The notes beneath the pieces are model-generated. The model was given only the letters and a program-made list of their open reading frames with translations, was not told where the DNA came from and searched no databases. From Bacteroidota bacterium (lineage in GTDB: Bacteria; Bacteroidota; Bacteroidia; Bacteroidales; JAADJA01), in assembly GCA_020444515.1 (NCBI GenBank), contig JAHLKX010000005.1, forward strand, positions 186,001 through 250,000: DNA of 64,000 nt, read 5' to 3'. The translations under genes were made by a program, and so were the position numbers. Shown in pieces: positions 11,901 to 21,630 of this stretch. Positions within the stretch are counted from its first letter, which is position 1, and each line of letters starts with the position of its first letter.

Positions 11901-12484
11901 CCACAATAGGTATTACTTTGATAGGCCATACCATAGTAGCTGTCGCCGGTAGGTCCAACTGGAAATGATCCCAGGTTTGCTCCTGCCAAATCAAATTTGG
12001 TAATGGCCGAGCCCCAGTTATTGGCATAAAAAGCACCATCATCTTCGTTGTAGGCAATGGCTCTGACATCCGTTGGAGCCGTAAATGTGCTGACCATGGC
12101 AGCAGCGTCAAAATCCATCTGGAAAACGGTAGAAGAAGCAGCTCCTCCATAAAAGTAGGTCCCATCGTATGCAATGTCACGGCAACCGGTTGAACCGGCT
12201 ACGGTAAATGTTTCTATCCAGGTGCCATTCAATTCGTATTTTTGGAATTCACCGGCACCATTCCACATCGATGTATATATATAGGATCCATCGGTTTCAA
12301 TACCGGCTTCACCACCACCCACTCCGACTGGCCAGTCGAATTGCAGATCAAAAATATCATCCGTTACAATGGGTGTATTGGATGCTTTTGGGCTCACTTC
12401 ATTAAATGAAGTTTGGCCCATAATTAGTCCTGATGTCAGTATCAACATCAAGGTTGCTCTTGCTAATTTTGTAAAGAATTTCAT
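8999..12484 (-). CDS. Large secreted multidomain protein with Fn3-like repeats and a type IX secretion C-terminal sorting domain
   Basis: Signal peptide; Fn3-like segments (ELIGYDVYKNG...TYEYCVKAVYDEGQS and ELMGYNVYRDG...IYEYFVTAVYDEGES); C-terminal STRIYPNPATEIVNI...GIYFFQIDTEEGMISKRIIIE. Confidence 0.88.
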   Translation of the reverse strand: MKFFTKLARATLMLILTSGLIMGQTSFNEVSPKASNTPIVTDDIFDLQFDWPVGVGGGEAGIETDGSYIYTSMWNGAGEFQKYELNGTWIETFTVAGSTGCRDIAYDGTYFYGGAASSTVFQMDFDAAAMVSTFTAPTDVRAIAYNEDDGAFYANNWGSAITKFDLAGANLGSFPVGPTGDSYYGMAYQSNTYCGDGPFLWGYAQVGATQNELVQIELPSGTETGVYFDVGSVAGVGTGIAGGLAVSNAFFADTWTILGTAQNVNIWGLELCGEGVNFDPPQNVTAEVYDDNNVLVEWDAPGGSTSGTILCVDRDGSNPAGALDFTDDWQYIQPALDANGFSYDYYEVEDVTTENGPDLATLEQYDIVIWFCGEGWQNNQTMTDTDESNLAAYLDGGGNLLLSGHDYLWDRFPSAGSFSAGDFPYDYLGVGSANQDNWSIFSPAVADVSGISGSFADGLSFTISDIYTSGKEGLYIDELVSLDQDLLEITNPSPIGTAAVQFDGGTFKSAFTTASIGAIVDPDDAIDFFAAAVGWLSPDESDELIGYDVYKNGNMIGSTTTTSYDDTGLIPGTYEYCVKAVYDEGQSVAECADEVTITGSGGCLFDDDFESYNTGEQLVFQNPDDWTTWSNDPGSAEDPFIVDNGSQVVEITGTNDLVYVIPNFTSGFYTITFDMYIPDGYDGYFNTLQQFAGATSEWGMQVYFYEAGGSIDAGGAAAATFDFPYDTWMAMQVDVDLDNDWAEFYLDGELIHGWVWSSGTFGTGTLNQLGGNNFFAGSDTQDPLYHFDNYCLSGEEPPVLDPPLNLTGPDAVYQGEDINLTWDAPGGGSIEELIYDNGVTTGGYSYEGYTMSTHMSPAGPCKVLTLKYYTTTDAGDNDFNATVFGWDGTQPGLDIIYEESVMAAPDDWMEVDVSDEEITFDGDFVVGFGSVNGTTYLGFDGDLNNGRSWDFNNASPSWASWNEAYLIRAIVEYTDGSKAEIGVGMPTGTIITPGSTSNLSTHPTDYAAVQTVKPIDKIMGSKELMGYNVYRDGTQIDYVTETEYTDNISVTGIYEYFVTAVYDEGESDPSNTWTVDVITGVDELLDLSTRIYPNPATEIVNIKSDFIINTITVYNYAGQMMQSEKVNKTEYQFNTSDFHTGIYFFQIDTEEGMISKRIIIE

Positions 12485-12693
12485 GTTAAAAAATTTAATT
12501 ATTCGTTATTGAATGATTTAATCTGTATACTCTAACTCTCGCAGCGCAGCTATATATTTCTTTAACAGTTTTTTGGAACCATCACAATGGGATGGGTTTT
12601 TGTAAGTCCAAAGGTAGTTATTAGGTATGACAGGTTTTTATTGGTTTTGGTTGCTCAGTTAGGGATTATTATTGCGTAGATGAGCAAATGTAA

Positions 12694-13641
12694 TTAATAC
12701 CTATCAAAAAGTCGACCCTGCCATGTATTGAGTTCTTCCATTTTTTTTTCAATTTTTAAATTGACCTGGTCATTGCGGATCACTCCCCAATTAGGCCCCG
12801 CATGGAAACGAGGAGGAACCTCCCCGGTGAATCGCTCAATGATAAATTCGGGATTGAGTTTTTCTGCAAATTGAACTATAAAATCGATGTATTCTCCCAT
12901 TTCAAAAAGATCATAGTTTTCCGGGTTCTTCTCAAAATCTTCAGCCATGTGTGTACCTTTCACAATCTGAAGTTGATGGAATTTAATGGTGGTTAAAGGC
13001 AATTTATTGATCTTCTCCACAGATTTCAACATTTCGGTCCTCAATTCGCCGGGCAAACCAAAAATAAAATGGGCACCGGTATTGATTCCCCGTTTTGCTG
13101 TATCCGTAATCGCTTTCTTGGATTGAGCCCAACTGTGCTTGCGATTGATCCTTTTCAATGTTTCGTCATAAATTGATTCAACACCATATTCGATCAAAAG
13201 GTAGCAATGGCTTGCCAATTCAGCGAACCAATTTAGTTTTTCATCATCCACACAATCGGGTCGTGTGCCGATAACCAATCCAATGACTCCAGGAAAATCC
13301 AGCGCTTCCTGATAAATTGATTTTAACTTATCAATAGGTGCATAGGTATTGGAGTAGGTTTGAAAATAGGCCAGGTATTGATTCGCTCTCCGGTACCTGA
13401 CTTTATGAAACCCTATCCCTTCCCTTAGTTGCTGTGATATGGATTTATCAGGGGAACAATAAGAAGGATTAAAAGCATCATTGTTGCAATAAGTGCAGCC
13501 TCCCCTGGCCAATCGACCATCTCGGTTGGGACAAGTAAATCCTGCATCAATGGATACCTTTTGTACCCGTTCACCGAATTCTTTTTTAAAGTACTCGGAA
13601 TAGGTATTAAACCGCCTGTTATGTCCCCAAGGATTTGTCAT
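12694..13641 (-). CDS. TIGR01212-family radical SAM protein (YhcC-like)
   Basis: VSIDAGFTCPNRDGRLARGGCTYCNNDAFNPSYC: elongated radical SAM Cys motif; GARTRPDC-type motif (VIGTRPDCVDDE). Confidence 0.9.
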   Translation of the reverse strand: MTNPWGHNRRFNTYSEYFKKEFGERVQKVSIDAGFTCPNRDGRLARGGCTYCNNDAFNPSYCSPDKSISQQLREGIGFHKVRYRRANQYLAYFQTYSNTYAPIDKLKSIYQEALDFPGVIGLVIGTRPDCVDDEKLNWFAELASHCYLLIEYGVESIYDETLKRINRKHSWAQSKKAITDTAKRGINTGAHFIFGLPGELRTEMLKSVEKINKLPLTTIKFHQLQIVKGTHMAEDFEKNPENYDLFEMGEYIDFIVQFAEKLNPEFIIERFTGEVPPRFHAGPNWGVIRNDQVNLKIEKKMEELNTWQGRLFDRY

Positions 13642-13650
13642 CTGCAGATA

Positions 13651-13692
13651 AAGACAGGGCGCACCGCAGGTGCGCCCCGTCTTTTATTTTTA
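13651..13692. terminator. Terminator-like hairpin between the radical SAM gene and the POT transporter gene
   Basis: aaagacagggcgcaccgcaggtgcgccccgtcttttattttt. Confidence 0.7.
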
Positions 13693-13704
13693 AAACAGTA
13701 TATA

Positions 13705-15537
13705 TTACATAGAATCTTTGGTTACCCTTTCGAGTCGTTTCATGATTGTGAAGATAAAAACAGCTGAGAGTAAACAAACAAAAATAAAGATGGCCCATAA
13801 TTGCCATAACTCCAGTTTACCCCAGAAGAAACTTCCAACAACCAGTAATTTGTTTCCAACGGCAGTAGCCAGTAACCATCCACCCTGCATCAGTCCCTGG
13901 AACCTGGCAGGTGCTACTTTCGAAACAAATGACAATCCCATCGGGCTCAGGAATAATTCGGCAATGGTTAATACAAGGTAACTATTGATTAACCAGTAGG
14001 GCATGATCCTCGAAGAATCAGGAACCGGATTGTATTGCAGTTTACCGGCCTCATCAACATATTGCAATGAGTGAGGAGAAATCAGATTGAGGGAGCCTAT
14101 CAAAATAATTACAAATCCAACTGCAGCGATGATCATACCAATACCTATCTTCTTTGGTGTTGAGGGTTCACTGTTCCTGTTTCTGAGCCAGGTGAAGAAG
14201 CCCATGATTGGAAAGGTCAATGCTACAATAAACAATGGATTAAAAGATTGGAATACTTCCGGTTCAATCGGATTAAGGGAGTCGTAACCGGATACAAAAT
14301 AATACGTCAGATACCCCAGCCCGATCAGCATAGCGGCACCTATGGCTTTTTCAATGGGTTTCTTGCGAAGAATTAAAATAAAGAAGCCTGCCACCGTACC
14401 AATAAAGGCGAGTATCGACTCAAGATTGAAGAAAATATTGGTGAATGGATCCACTGCCTTCAGGGTATAATCACGTGCGAAAAGGGTGAGCGTCAATCCA
14501 TTTTGATGGAAAGACATCCAGAAAAAGATTACCACCAGAAATACCAGCAGCAGTGCTGAAATCCGGGGTCGTTCTTCTTTGGTAGCAATTTGTACAATCC
14601 AGGCCACAAATGCTGCGAACAGTCCGAAAGCAAAAGCAATATCAAAGTTCATTGCTGATATAAAATAAACAGCAAAAAAGACAACGACACCGGTCAATAA
14701 AGCAAGGGGAATAGCCATCGGCTTGCCAGACATCTTAACTGTTTGACTACCATCATTGGTTTCAGCATGGCTTCTTTCTTTTTTCGGCAGGTATTTATTA
14801 AAGATCACATACACAAGCAAGGAAATAACCATTGCCACGGCGGCGATACCAAAAGCATAATTATAGCCTACAGAAAATGCATTAATATAATCATTGGCAA
14901 AAGGGGTTAAATCGGTAACTTCTGTTCCACTTACTTTCGTCGCCAATGCCTGAAAGGTATCCACATCGGCCAGTTCGCCTTTTAAATATGCATGACACAT
15001 GGCTGGCAAACTGCCATCGTGTTCAAATCCTTTTGAACGCAAAAACCAATTACGCATACTTGTGGCAGCAAAAGGTGCAAAGAAAGCACCAATATTGATC
15101 CCCATATAAAAAATCATAAATGCTGAATCACGCACTTTTGCGTATTTTTCATTGTCATACATTTGCCCCACAACTGCCTGAAGATTTCCCTTAAACAATC
15201 CATTTCCAAAGGCAATGGTAAAGAGTCCTATTAACGTAATGGTCAGAGACAATCCCGGGACGGCCATGATAATATAGCCTGAGAACATGATGATGATCCC
15301 CAACAATATAACCAACTTATATTTGTTGGTGGCGTCTGCCAGGATGCCACCCAGCAGGGCTAAACCATAAATTCCAAAATAAAACCAGCTATAATAAGTC
15401 CCTGCCTGTTCCTCTGTAAGTCCATACTTGGCCTGCAAAAACAATACAAGGATCGCCATCATGGTATAAAAGCCGAACCGCTCACCCATGTTGGAAAAGA
15501 AGGCGACCAAAAGTCCTTTAGGATGTCCTTTTAACAT
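13705..15537 (-). CDS. Proton-dependent oligopeptide (POT) family MFS transporter
   Basis: FFSNMGERFGFYTMMAILVLFLQ, GGILADA, NGLFKGNLQAVVGQMY, MGINIGAFFAPF. Confidence 0.92.
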   Translation of the reverse strand: MLKGHPKGLLVAFFSNMGERFGFYTMMAILVLFLQAKYGLTEEQAGTYYSWFYFGIYGLALLGGILADATNKYKLVILLGIIIMFSGYIIMAVPGLSLTITLIGLFTIAFGNGLFKGNLQAVVGQMYDNEKYAKVRDSAFMIFYMGINIGAFFAPFAATSMRNWFLRSKGFEHDGSLPAMCHAYLKGELADVDTFQALATKVSGTEVTDLTPFANDYINAFSVGYNYAFGIAAVAMVISLLVYVIFNKYLPKKERSHAETNDGSQTVKMSGKPMAIPLALLTGVVVFFAVYFISAMNFDIAFAFGLFAAFVAWIVQIATKEERPRISALLLVFLVVIFFWMSFHQNGLTLTLFARDYTLKAVDPFTNIFFNLESILAFIGTVAGFFILILRKKPIEKAIGAAMLIGLGYLTYYFVSGYDSLNPIEPEVFQSFNPLFIVALTFPIMGFFTWLRNRNSEPSTPKKIGIGMIIAAVGFVIILIGSLNLISPHSLQYVDEAGKLQYNPVPDSSRIMPYWLINSYLVLTIAELFLSPMGLSFVSKVAPARFQGLMQGGWLLATAVGNKLLVVGSFFWGKLELWQLWAIFIFVCLLSAVFIFTIMKRLERVTKDSM

Positions 15538-15728
15538 AATCGGTAATTTTTAATTAATATTTGTTTGATTGAATTGAATATCATTTTTGATTGAAAGCCT
15601 ACAAAAATAGTTAATTTTACAAGTCCTCCAAATTTACTTTGTGCCAATAAATCAAGTATTTACATGCTTAAATAAAAAATTCAGAAATTTGATGTAATAA
15701 ATATACAACCCCTTCGTCTCTCCATTGA

Positions 15729-16244
15729 ATGACGCCCGAAACATTTAAAATAGAAATTCTGCCGATGAAACATAAATTGTTCCGGTTTGCCAGCAGGTTA
15801 TTGCAGAATATACCGGAAGCAGAAGATGTCATTCAGGAAGTTTTTATCAGACTGTGGAATCGAAGAGATGGATTACATCAATATCGAAATTTGGAAGCTT
15901 TTGCAATGACGATCACCAAAAACCTATGTCTCGATCGGCTCAAATCAAAACGCAATAAATCGGATGAGTTCACAGAAAAGCATGAAAAAACAGATTCGAT
16001 TACACCTTATGATCATTTGGAAATGACAGACAGTTATAAAAAAATAAATTTTATTATCGGGCAATTGCCTGATCAGCAAAGGATGATCATTCAGCTAAGA
16101 GATGTGGAGGGCTATGAATATAAAGAAATTGAAGAAATAACAGGAATGAATCAAAATGCAATCCGTGTGAATCTCTCAAGAGCAAGAAAGCAAGTAAGAG
16201 AGACGATGAAAAACAACTATGACTATGAAATTACAAAAAATTGA
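15729..16244 (+). CDS. ECF-subfamily RNA polymerase sigma factor
   Basis: AEDVIQEVFIRLWNRRDGL (region 2), EYKEIEEITGMNQNAIRVNLSRARKQVRE (region 4). Confidence 0.93.
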   Translation: MTPETFKIEILPMKHKLFRFASRLLQNIPEAEDVIQEVFIRLWNRRDGLHQYRNLEAFAMTITKNLCLDRLKSKRNKSDEFTEKHEKTDSITPYDHLEMTDSYKKINFIIGQLPDQQRMIIQLRDVEGYEYKEIEEITGMNQNAIRVNLSRARKQVRETMKNNYDYEITKN

Positions 16245-16782
16245 TGAACTGATCTTGAAATTCGAACAAGGTGAAACATCCCTGGCAGAAGAACAGGAAT
16301 TAAAGATCTTTTTTAGACAGGGGATTGTGCCTGAAAAATATAGGGTTTACAAAGACATGTTCGAATTTTATACGTTGGCCGTTCAAGAGGAGTATCCTGA
16401 TCCTGGTTTTGATGACCGGTTCTTTGAAAATTTGGGCGTTCACACCGGAACCAAAACAAGGAAATTAACTCCTTACGGCCGATATACCTGGTGGGGTGTA
16501 GCTGCCAGTATGATTATTCTGATGGGTTTGTACCTCACCCTTTTCAATCAACAGAAAAGTATCGATACTTATGAAAATCCGGAATTTGCATATGCAAAGA
16601 CCAAAAAAGTACTGATGATGGTTTCCGGTAACCTTAATACCGGAATGGACGAACTGTCCAATATAAAAGAATTAGAATCGGGTATGAGTGAATTGAAAAA
16701 TATTGAAGCTTTTAACGATGGTTTGAAGTCAATGAGAAAAATTTCAACCCTGGATAAAACAACAAATTTTATAAAACAATAA
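16219..16782 (+). CDS. Putative membrane-anchored anti-sigma factor / hypothetical protein co-encoded with the ECF sigma
   Basis: Overlaps the sigma gene; single central TM (WWGVAASMIILMGLYLTLF). Confidence 0.65.
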   Translation: MTMKLQKIDELILKFEQGETSLAEEQELKIFFRQGIVPEKYRVYKDMFEFYTLAVQEEYPDPGFDDRFFENLGVHTGTKTRKLTPYGRYTWWGVAASMIILMGLYLTLFNQQKSIDTYENPEFAYAKTKKVLMMVSGNLNTGMDELSNIKELESGMSELKNIEAFNDGLKSMRKISTLDKTTNFIKQ

Positions 16783-16793
16783 ATCTGAAAACA

Positions 16794-17324
16794 ATGAAAA
16801 CAATGCTTAAATTTTTAATCGCTGCTTTGATGCTGTTTCCTTTTACAGTGCATAGCCAAAGTCCTGCCGATGCACTTTTCGATAAGTACTCCGGTCAGGA
16901 CGGTTTTACTTCGGTGTATATTACCCAGCACATGTTCAGTTTATTTGCCGATATTGAAACCGAAGAAGATGAATCCGGGTTTTTAGAACTGGTTAAAAAT
17001 CTGAATTCCATTAAAATCCTTTCGGTGGACCATGATTCCACTGCTGTAGCACCCATGGTCAATTTCTATGATGAGATCATGAAAAATTTCCCGAAAGGGA
17101 AATATGAAGAGCTCATGGTAGTTAAGAAAAAAGACCAGGATGTTACTTTTTATATTCGGAAAGAAGGGAATAAGATAGCTGAATTACTTATGGTGGTTGG
17201 AGGGAAAGATGACAATGCCCTCATCAGTATCCAGGGGGATATTGATCTGAAAACCATTTCCAAACTTTCCAAAACAATGAACATTGATGGAATGGAAAAT
17301 CTGGAAGAAATAGAAAAGAAATAA
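16794..17324 (+). CDS. DUF4252 domain protein, copy 1
   Basis: Signal peptide; DALFDKYSGQDGFTSVYITQHMFSLF...KYEELMVVKKKDQDVTFYIRKEGNKIAELLMVVGGKDDNALISIQGDIDLKTISKL. Confidence 0.8.
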   Translation: MKTMLKFLIAALMLFPFTVHSQSPADALFDKYSGQDGFTSVYITQHMFSLFADIETEEDESGFLELVKNLNSIKILSVDHDSTAVAPMVNFYDEIMKNFPKGKYEELMVVKKKDQDVTFYIRKEGNKIAELLMVVGGKDDNALISIQGDIDLKTISKLSKTMNIDGMENLEEIEKK

Positions 17325-17360
17325 TCATAAAATCAAATATCAACACTAAAATTTTAAACC

Positions 17361-17906
17361 ATGAAACGTACACACATGAATGCCATATTAATAGCACTTT
17401 TTCTGGTGCCGGTTTGGAGCATGGCTCAGAATAGCACAGCTGATAAGATCTTTGATGAATACTCAGGCAAAGATGGCTATACATCGATTGATATCAGCAA
17501 AGGATTGTTCGAATTGTTTTCAGAAATTGAAGCTGATGATCCTGAATTTGATGAATTCCAGAAAGCCATTAATGGCCTTGAATCAATGCGACTGTTGGCC
17601 TATTCTGTCGAAAAAGAGAAAGGGACCCTGGCGGAGAAGAATAATTTCATGAAAGCCGTAAAAAATGGTGTTTCATTGAAAGACTTTAAAGAACTGATGG
17701 TGGTCAGGGATAAAGATGCCAAGATCGATTTTTATGCAAAAAGCGAAGGACAAATCATTACTGAAATGATTATGATTGTCGATGGAAAGGATGATGCTGT
17801 TTTGCTCAGCCTTTATGGTGATATCGATCTGAACCATATTGCCAAATTAGGTGCAGCCATGAATATGGGTGGTATGGACTATCTTGGTAAAATGCAAAGT
17901 GAATAA
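17361..17906 (+). CDS. DUF4252 domain protein, copy 2
   Basis: KIFDEYSGKDGYTSIDISKGLFELF...FKELMVVRDKDAKIDFYAKSEGQIITEMIMIVDGKDDAVLLSLYGDIDLNHIAKL; paralogous to the upstream gene. Confidence 0.8.
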   Translation: MKRTHMNAILIALFLVPVWSMAQNSTADKIFDEYSGKDGYTSIDISKGLFELFSEIEADDPEFDEFQKAINGLESMRLLAYSVEKEKGTLAEKNNFMKAVKNGVSLKDFKELMVVRDKDAKIDFYAKSEGQIITEMIMIVDGKDDAVLLSLYGDIDLNHIAKLGAAMNMGGMDYLGKMQSE

Positions 17907-17915
17907 CCCTTAAAA

Positions 17916-18434
17916 ATGAATGTGATGAAAAACAAAACACTTTTATTGCTTATGATTTTCGTAAGCCTGCCCTTCTTTTTGCCGGCCCAGACGAATCCGT
18001 TGGATGACATGATAAAACTATACAAGGGTCAGGAAGGCTTTTATTTTCTCGACCTCAAAACCAATATGATGAATGCCGGTGATAAGGGGCAAACCGGGGT
18101 TAGTGATGCAGTGGTTAACTTAGTGATCATTTCTTTCGACGAAAAGAAAAACACTTCTTTTAAGGCGGAAAATCTTTATAACCAATTCTTTAGTACAGTG
18201 GATAAGGCACAATACAAAGGCCTCATTGACATTAAAAGCTCTGGCGATAATGTAGAAATGATGATAAAAAATGAGGGTGAACGTTTGACAGAAGTCATCA
18301 TTGCTGTGCAGGAGGAAGATGAGATGACCATCATTGTGGCTACAGGTAATTTTGACCTGAAAGACCTGGCGCGCTTCAAAAATATGCAGCAATGTCACGG
18401 ACTGCAAGTGCTTGAGCAGCTTTGCGAAGAATAG
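17916..18434 (+). CDS. DUF4252-like protein, copy 3 (divergent)
   Basis: LYKGQEGFYFLDLKTNMM...YKGLIDIKSSGDNVEMMIKNEGERLTEVIIAVQEEDEMTIIVATGNFDLKDLARF aligns with copies 1 and 2. Confidence 0.7.
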   Translation: MNVMKNKTLLLLMIFVSLPFFLPAQTNPLDDMIKLYKGQEGFYFLDLKTNMMNAGDKGQTGVSDAVVNLVIISFDEKKNTSFKAENLYNQFFSTVDKAQYKGLIDIKSSGDNVEMMIKNEGERLTEVIIAVQEEDEMTIIVATGNFDLKDLARFKNMQQCHGLQVLEQLCEE

Positions 18435-18456
18435 ACAGATTCCCATAAGATCTTTG

Positions 18457-18492
18457 AAGGCTTCCTGATAATCGGGTCAGGAAGCCTTTTTT
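18457..18492 (+). terminator. Terminator at the end of the sigma/DUF4252 operon
   Basis: aaggcttcctga-taatcggg-tcaggaagcctttttt. Confidence 0.88.
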
Positions 18493-18523
18493 AATTGCTA
18501 TTTTTGCGGAAGAAGATGTGCTT

Positions 18524-19771
18524 ATGAAAACGCCTGTAAAAAGTTTCACCAGAAATGCACAGTTTTACAAATTTTGTTTCTATGGATTTTTAAAAAATCT
18601 CCGGTTTTATGAACCTTTTCTATTTTTATTTTTCCTGGAACAGGGATTGTCTTTTTTGCAGATAGGGGTTCTTATAAGCATACGTGAAATCGGACGAAAT
18701 CTATTGGAAATCCCGGCGGGTGTTGTGGCCGATGCCATTGGCCGAAAGAAGACACTTGTCTCCTCCTTTTTATTTTATATCACTGCTTTTTTTATCTATT
18801 TTTTTGCCATAAATTATGGTTGGTTTATTGCTGCCATGATTTTTTATTCCCTTGGTGATTCATTCCGGACGGGTACCCATAAAGCCATGATTTTCGACTA
18901 CCTGCGGCTGCATAACTGGAAGGATCAAAAGGTTTATTACTATGGGCATACACGTTCCTATTCTCAACTGGGATCGGCCCTGTCATCGCTCGTAGCTGCA
19001 TTATTGGTGTTTGTTTCAGGAGAATACCGAATGATTTTTTTGTACACCATCATTCCTTATATTCTCGATCTTTTTCTCATTTTATCCTACCCTGATAAGC
19101 TCAATGGGCAGGTGGATGAATTTAAAAAGGATAAGATTTTGATCCGGTTTAAGAGGGTATTGGGTGATTTTTGGGTGTCATTTCGTAAGCGGAGGACCTT
19201 GCGAATTTTAGCAAATACTTCGTTATATACAGGCTATTATCAGGCATTGAAGGACTATTTGCAACCGGTTATCAAAACACTGGTTTTATCCCTACCTTTT
19301 TTCCTGGCCTTCAGCGACCAGCAACGAACAGCGATTTTGATCGGAGTCATTTACTTCTTTATTTATATTTTAACATCCATATCCGCCAGGTATGCAGGCA
19401 AGTTTGTCCGGCTTTTCGATAATCTTCATATCCCCATGAATTTGACTTTGTTGATTGGTTTGACAGTAGGATTGCTATCTGGTCTGTTTTTCGAATTTGA
19501 TTGGCTGGTGATGTCGGTAGTGTTTTTTGTCGTGATCTACATCATTGAAAATCTCAGGAAACCCATTGGCGTTTCTTATATCAGTGAAACCATTGACAAA
19601 GATGTTCTTGCCACCGTACTTTCTGCTGAATCACAGTCCCATACTCTGGTTGCAGCGCTGCTGGCACCTTTGATCGGGTTTTTAGCGGATAGTTTCGGGC
19701 CCGGTATCGCAATTATTGTAGCTGCATCCATCCCACTGGCTTTGATGCCTGTATACTGGCTGAGAAAATAG
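18524..19771 (+). CDS. MFS transporter
   Basis: GVLISIREIGRNLLEIPAGVVADAIGRKKTL motif; about 10-12 hydrophobic segments. Confidence 0.82.
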   Translation: MKTPVKSFTRNAQFYKFCFYGFLKNLRFYEPFLFLFFLEQGLSFLQIGVLISIREIGRNLLEIPAGVVADAIGRKKTLVSSFLFYITAFFIYFFAINYGWFIAAMIFYSLGDSFRTGTHKAMIFDYLRLHNWKDQKVYYYGHTRSYSQLGSALSSLVAALLVFVSGEYRMIFLYTIIPYILDLFLILSYPDKLNGQVDEFKKDKILIRFKRVLGDFWVSFRKRRTLRILANTSLYTGYYQALKDYLQPVIKTLVLSLPFFLAFSDQQRTAILIGVIYFFIYILTSISARYAGKFVRLFDNLHIPMNLTLLIGLTVGLLSGLFFEFDWLVMSVVFFVVIYIIENLRKPIGVSYISETIDKDVLATVLSAESQSHTLVAALLAPLIGFLADSFGPGIAIIVAASIPLALMPVYWLRK

Positions 19772-19781
19772 TTTTGTAATA

Positions 19782-21023
19782 TTATTCGTAACGCAATGAT
19801 TCGATGGGATCAAGGCGAGAGGCTTTGGTTGCAGGTAAGTAGCCAGATGCAATGGCAACGACAAAACACAATGCAAATCCGGTAAAAATCCAGATCCATG
19901 GAATGATAAAACTGCTGCCTATTAACATGGATACTATGTTCCCGATGACAATCCCAAATATAATACCCAAAATACCTCCGAGTTGAGCAATTACAATAGC
20001 TTCAGCAAGAAACTGATTTTTGATGGTCCGTCGGGTTGCTCCTGTTGTTTTTCGAACTCCGATCTCACGGGTTCGTTCCGTAACTGAAACCAGCATGATG
20101 TTCATCAATCCTATGGCCGCACCTAAAAGCGTAATGGCACCTATAAAAATAGCTGCATACCGGATATATTTGAGATTATCAAGCATCATGCTCACCAACC
20201 GGTCACTTTTCCCAATCTCAAAATCATTTTCCTCACCCAGTGGAGTTTTGCGGATTACGCGAAAAAGACCTGTGGCTTCACCGATTGCTGATTCGAGATG
20301 TTCAGGGTTAAGAGCCATAACATTGATGGTATAGGATCGGTTGGGTTGCGAGAAATATTGACGGACATTATTTAACGGCAAAAAACAATTGTTGTCTCCT
20401 GAAAACCCTAAACTCGATCCCTTTAACTTCAGCACGCCAATAACTTTGTACTTACCTGGTCCAATGGATACGATCTTTCCGATGGGGTCCTCGTTGTTCA
20501 GAAAAAGTTTTTTCTCCAACTCTTGTCCAAGAATGACCACATGTGAACCGTAGTAAACTTCATTGGGTGTAAAATTACGTCCCTTTTCAAGTTCGTTTCC
20601 GGAAGTATACATGTAACTTTCATCTGTACCAAGAACCGGTACATTGGGGTTTGTTTTTTCAGATTTGTATTTTAATGTTGCCGTGTGGGTTGCAAATGCA
20701 TGCACAGAAACATATGCCGGAAAATCGAAATTTTGCTTAAAGGACATGGCTTCATCGTATGAAATGCGTTCGAAATAGCGTGCATTTTTCACCCGACTCC
20801 CAATCTGGATTCTCATGGATCTGTTTTTGATGGAGAATGTATTGGCCCCCATCATGGTAAAGTTTTCGGTCAGGAAATATTTCAAACTGTCGATAGACGT
20901 TAGAATTCCCACCAGCGCCATCAGTCCGAAAGCGATGATCAATACCGTGAGAATTGTCCGCAGCCAGTGTGAACGAATGGATGCCAGAGAGATCTTTATA
21001 TTTTCAGTGACCAGGTTTGCCAT
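19782..21023 (-). CDS. ABC transporter permease (MacB/FtsX family)
   Basis: MacB-PCD N-terminus; IMLVSVTERTREIGVRKTTGATRRTIKNQFLAEAIVIAQLGGILGI; C-terminal GYLPATKASRLDPIESLRYE. Confidence 0.93.
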   Translation of the reverse strand: MANLVTENIKISLASIRSHWLRTILTVLIIAFGLMALVGILTSIDSLKYFLTENFTMMGANTFSIKNRSMRIQIGSRVKNARYFERISYDEAMSFKQNFDFPAYVSVHAFATHTATLKYKSEKTNPNVPVLGTDESYMYTSGNELEKGRNFTPNEVYYGSHVVILGQELEKKLFLNNEDPIGKIVSIGPGKYKVIGVLKLKGSSLGFSGDNNCFLPLNNVRQYFSQPNRSYTINVMALNPEHLESAIGEATGLFRVIRKTPLGEENDFEIGKSDRLVSMMLDNLKYIRYAAIFIGAITLLGAAIGLMNIMLVSVTERTREIGVRKTTGATRRTIKNQFLAEAIVIAQLGGILGIIFGIVIGNIVSMLIGSSFIIPWIWIFTGFALCFVVAIASGYLPATKASRLDPIESLRYE

Positions 21024-21123
21024 GACATTAATGTTACAACAAAAATAAGGATAAAAGTGATAGCACCGCGTATTAGAAATAATTGAAATATGCTAAATGC
21101 CCAATCGGTATATATGGGTAAGA

Positions 21124-21630
21124 TTATTTCAAAAAGAAGAATCCTGACAAAAACAAGGACCATAACACCACAGACAGGCTCATATAAAAGAGGATGTTCG
21201 ATTTTTTTGAGTAATACTTTTGCGCGAGGAAAGCACCTATGGGAATGGAAAGCAAAATAGGCGTAAATAGCACTATGCCGAGCAATCCATATTTCTTCCG
21301 GATATTGATGATCAATTTATTTTTGCGGGTAAAAACCTTTCGGTTCTGTTTTTTGCATTGATTGGCTTCAAGCCAGCGAACCGTTGCTTCCTTTCCGCCA
21401 AAATATCCAACAATGCGGGGACAGTATTTCTGGTATTGCCGGATAAGCCATTTGCTGAAATAATAAAAGAACAGGATACCCAGGATCCCTCCAATAGCAG
21501 TAAAACCAACCGTTTGAATATAACTGAAACCATAACCTATGGCCAGAATAGGGGCAAATAAAAATTTAATGCCACTGATGAGCAACACCTGGATGAGTTT
21601 TATAACCGATAGGGTAGAGAAGAAGGCCAC
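21124..21630 (-). CDS. Hypothetical membrane protein
   Basis: Multiple hydrophobic helices; KYGLLGIVLFTPILLSIPIGAFLA segment typical of small integral membrane proteins in Bacteroidetes. Confidence 0.6.
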   Translation of the reverse strand: MAFFSTLSVIKLIQVLLISGIKFLFAPILAIGYGFSYIQTVGFTAIGGILGILFFYYFSKWLIRQYQKYCPRIVGYFGGKEATVRWLEANQCKKQNRKVFTRKNKLIINIRKKYGLLGIVLFTPILLSIPIGAFLAQKYYSKKSNILFYMSLSVVLWSLFLSGFFFLK

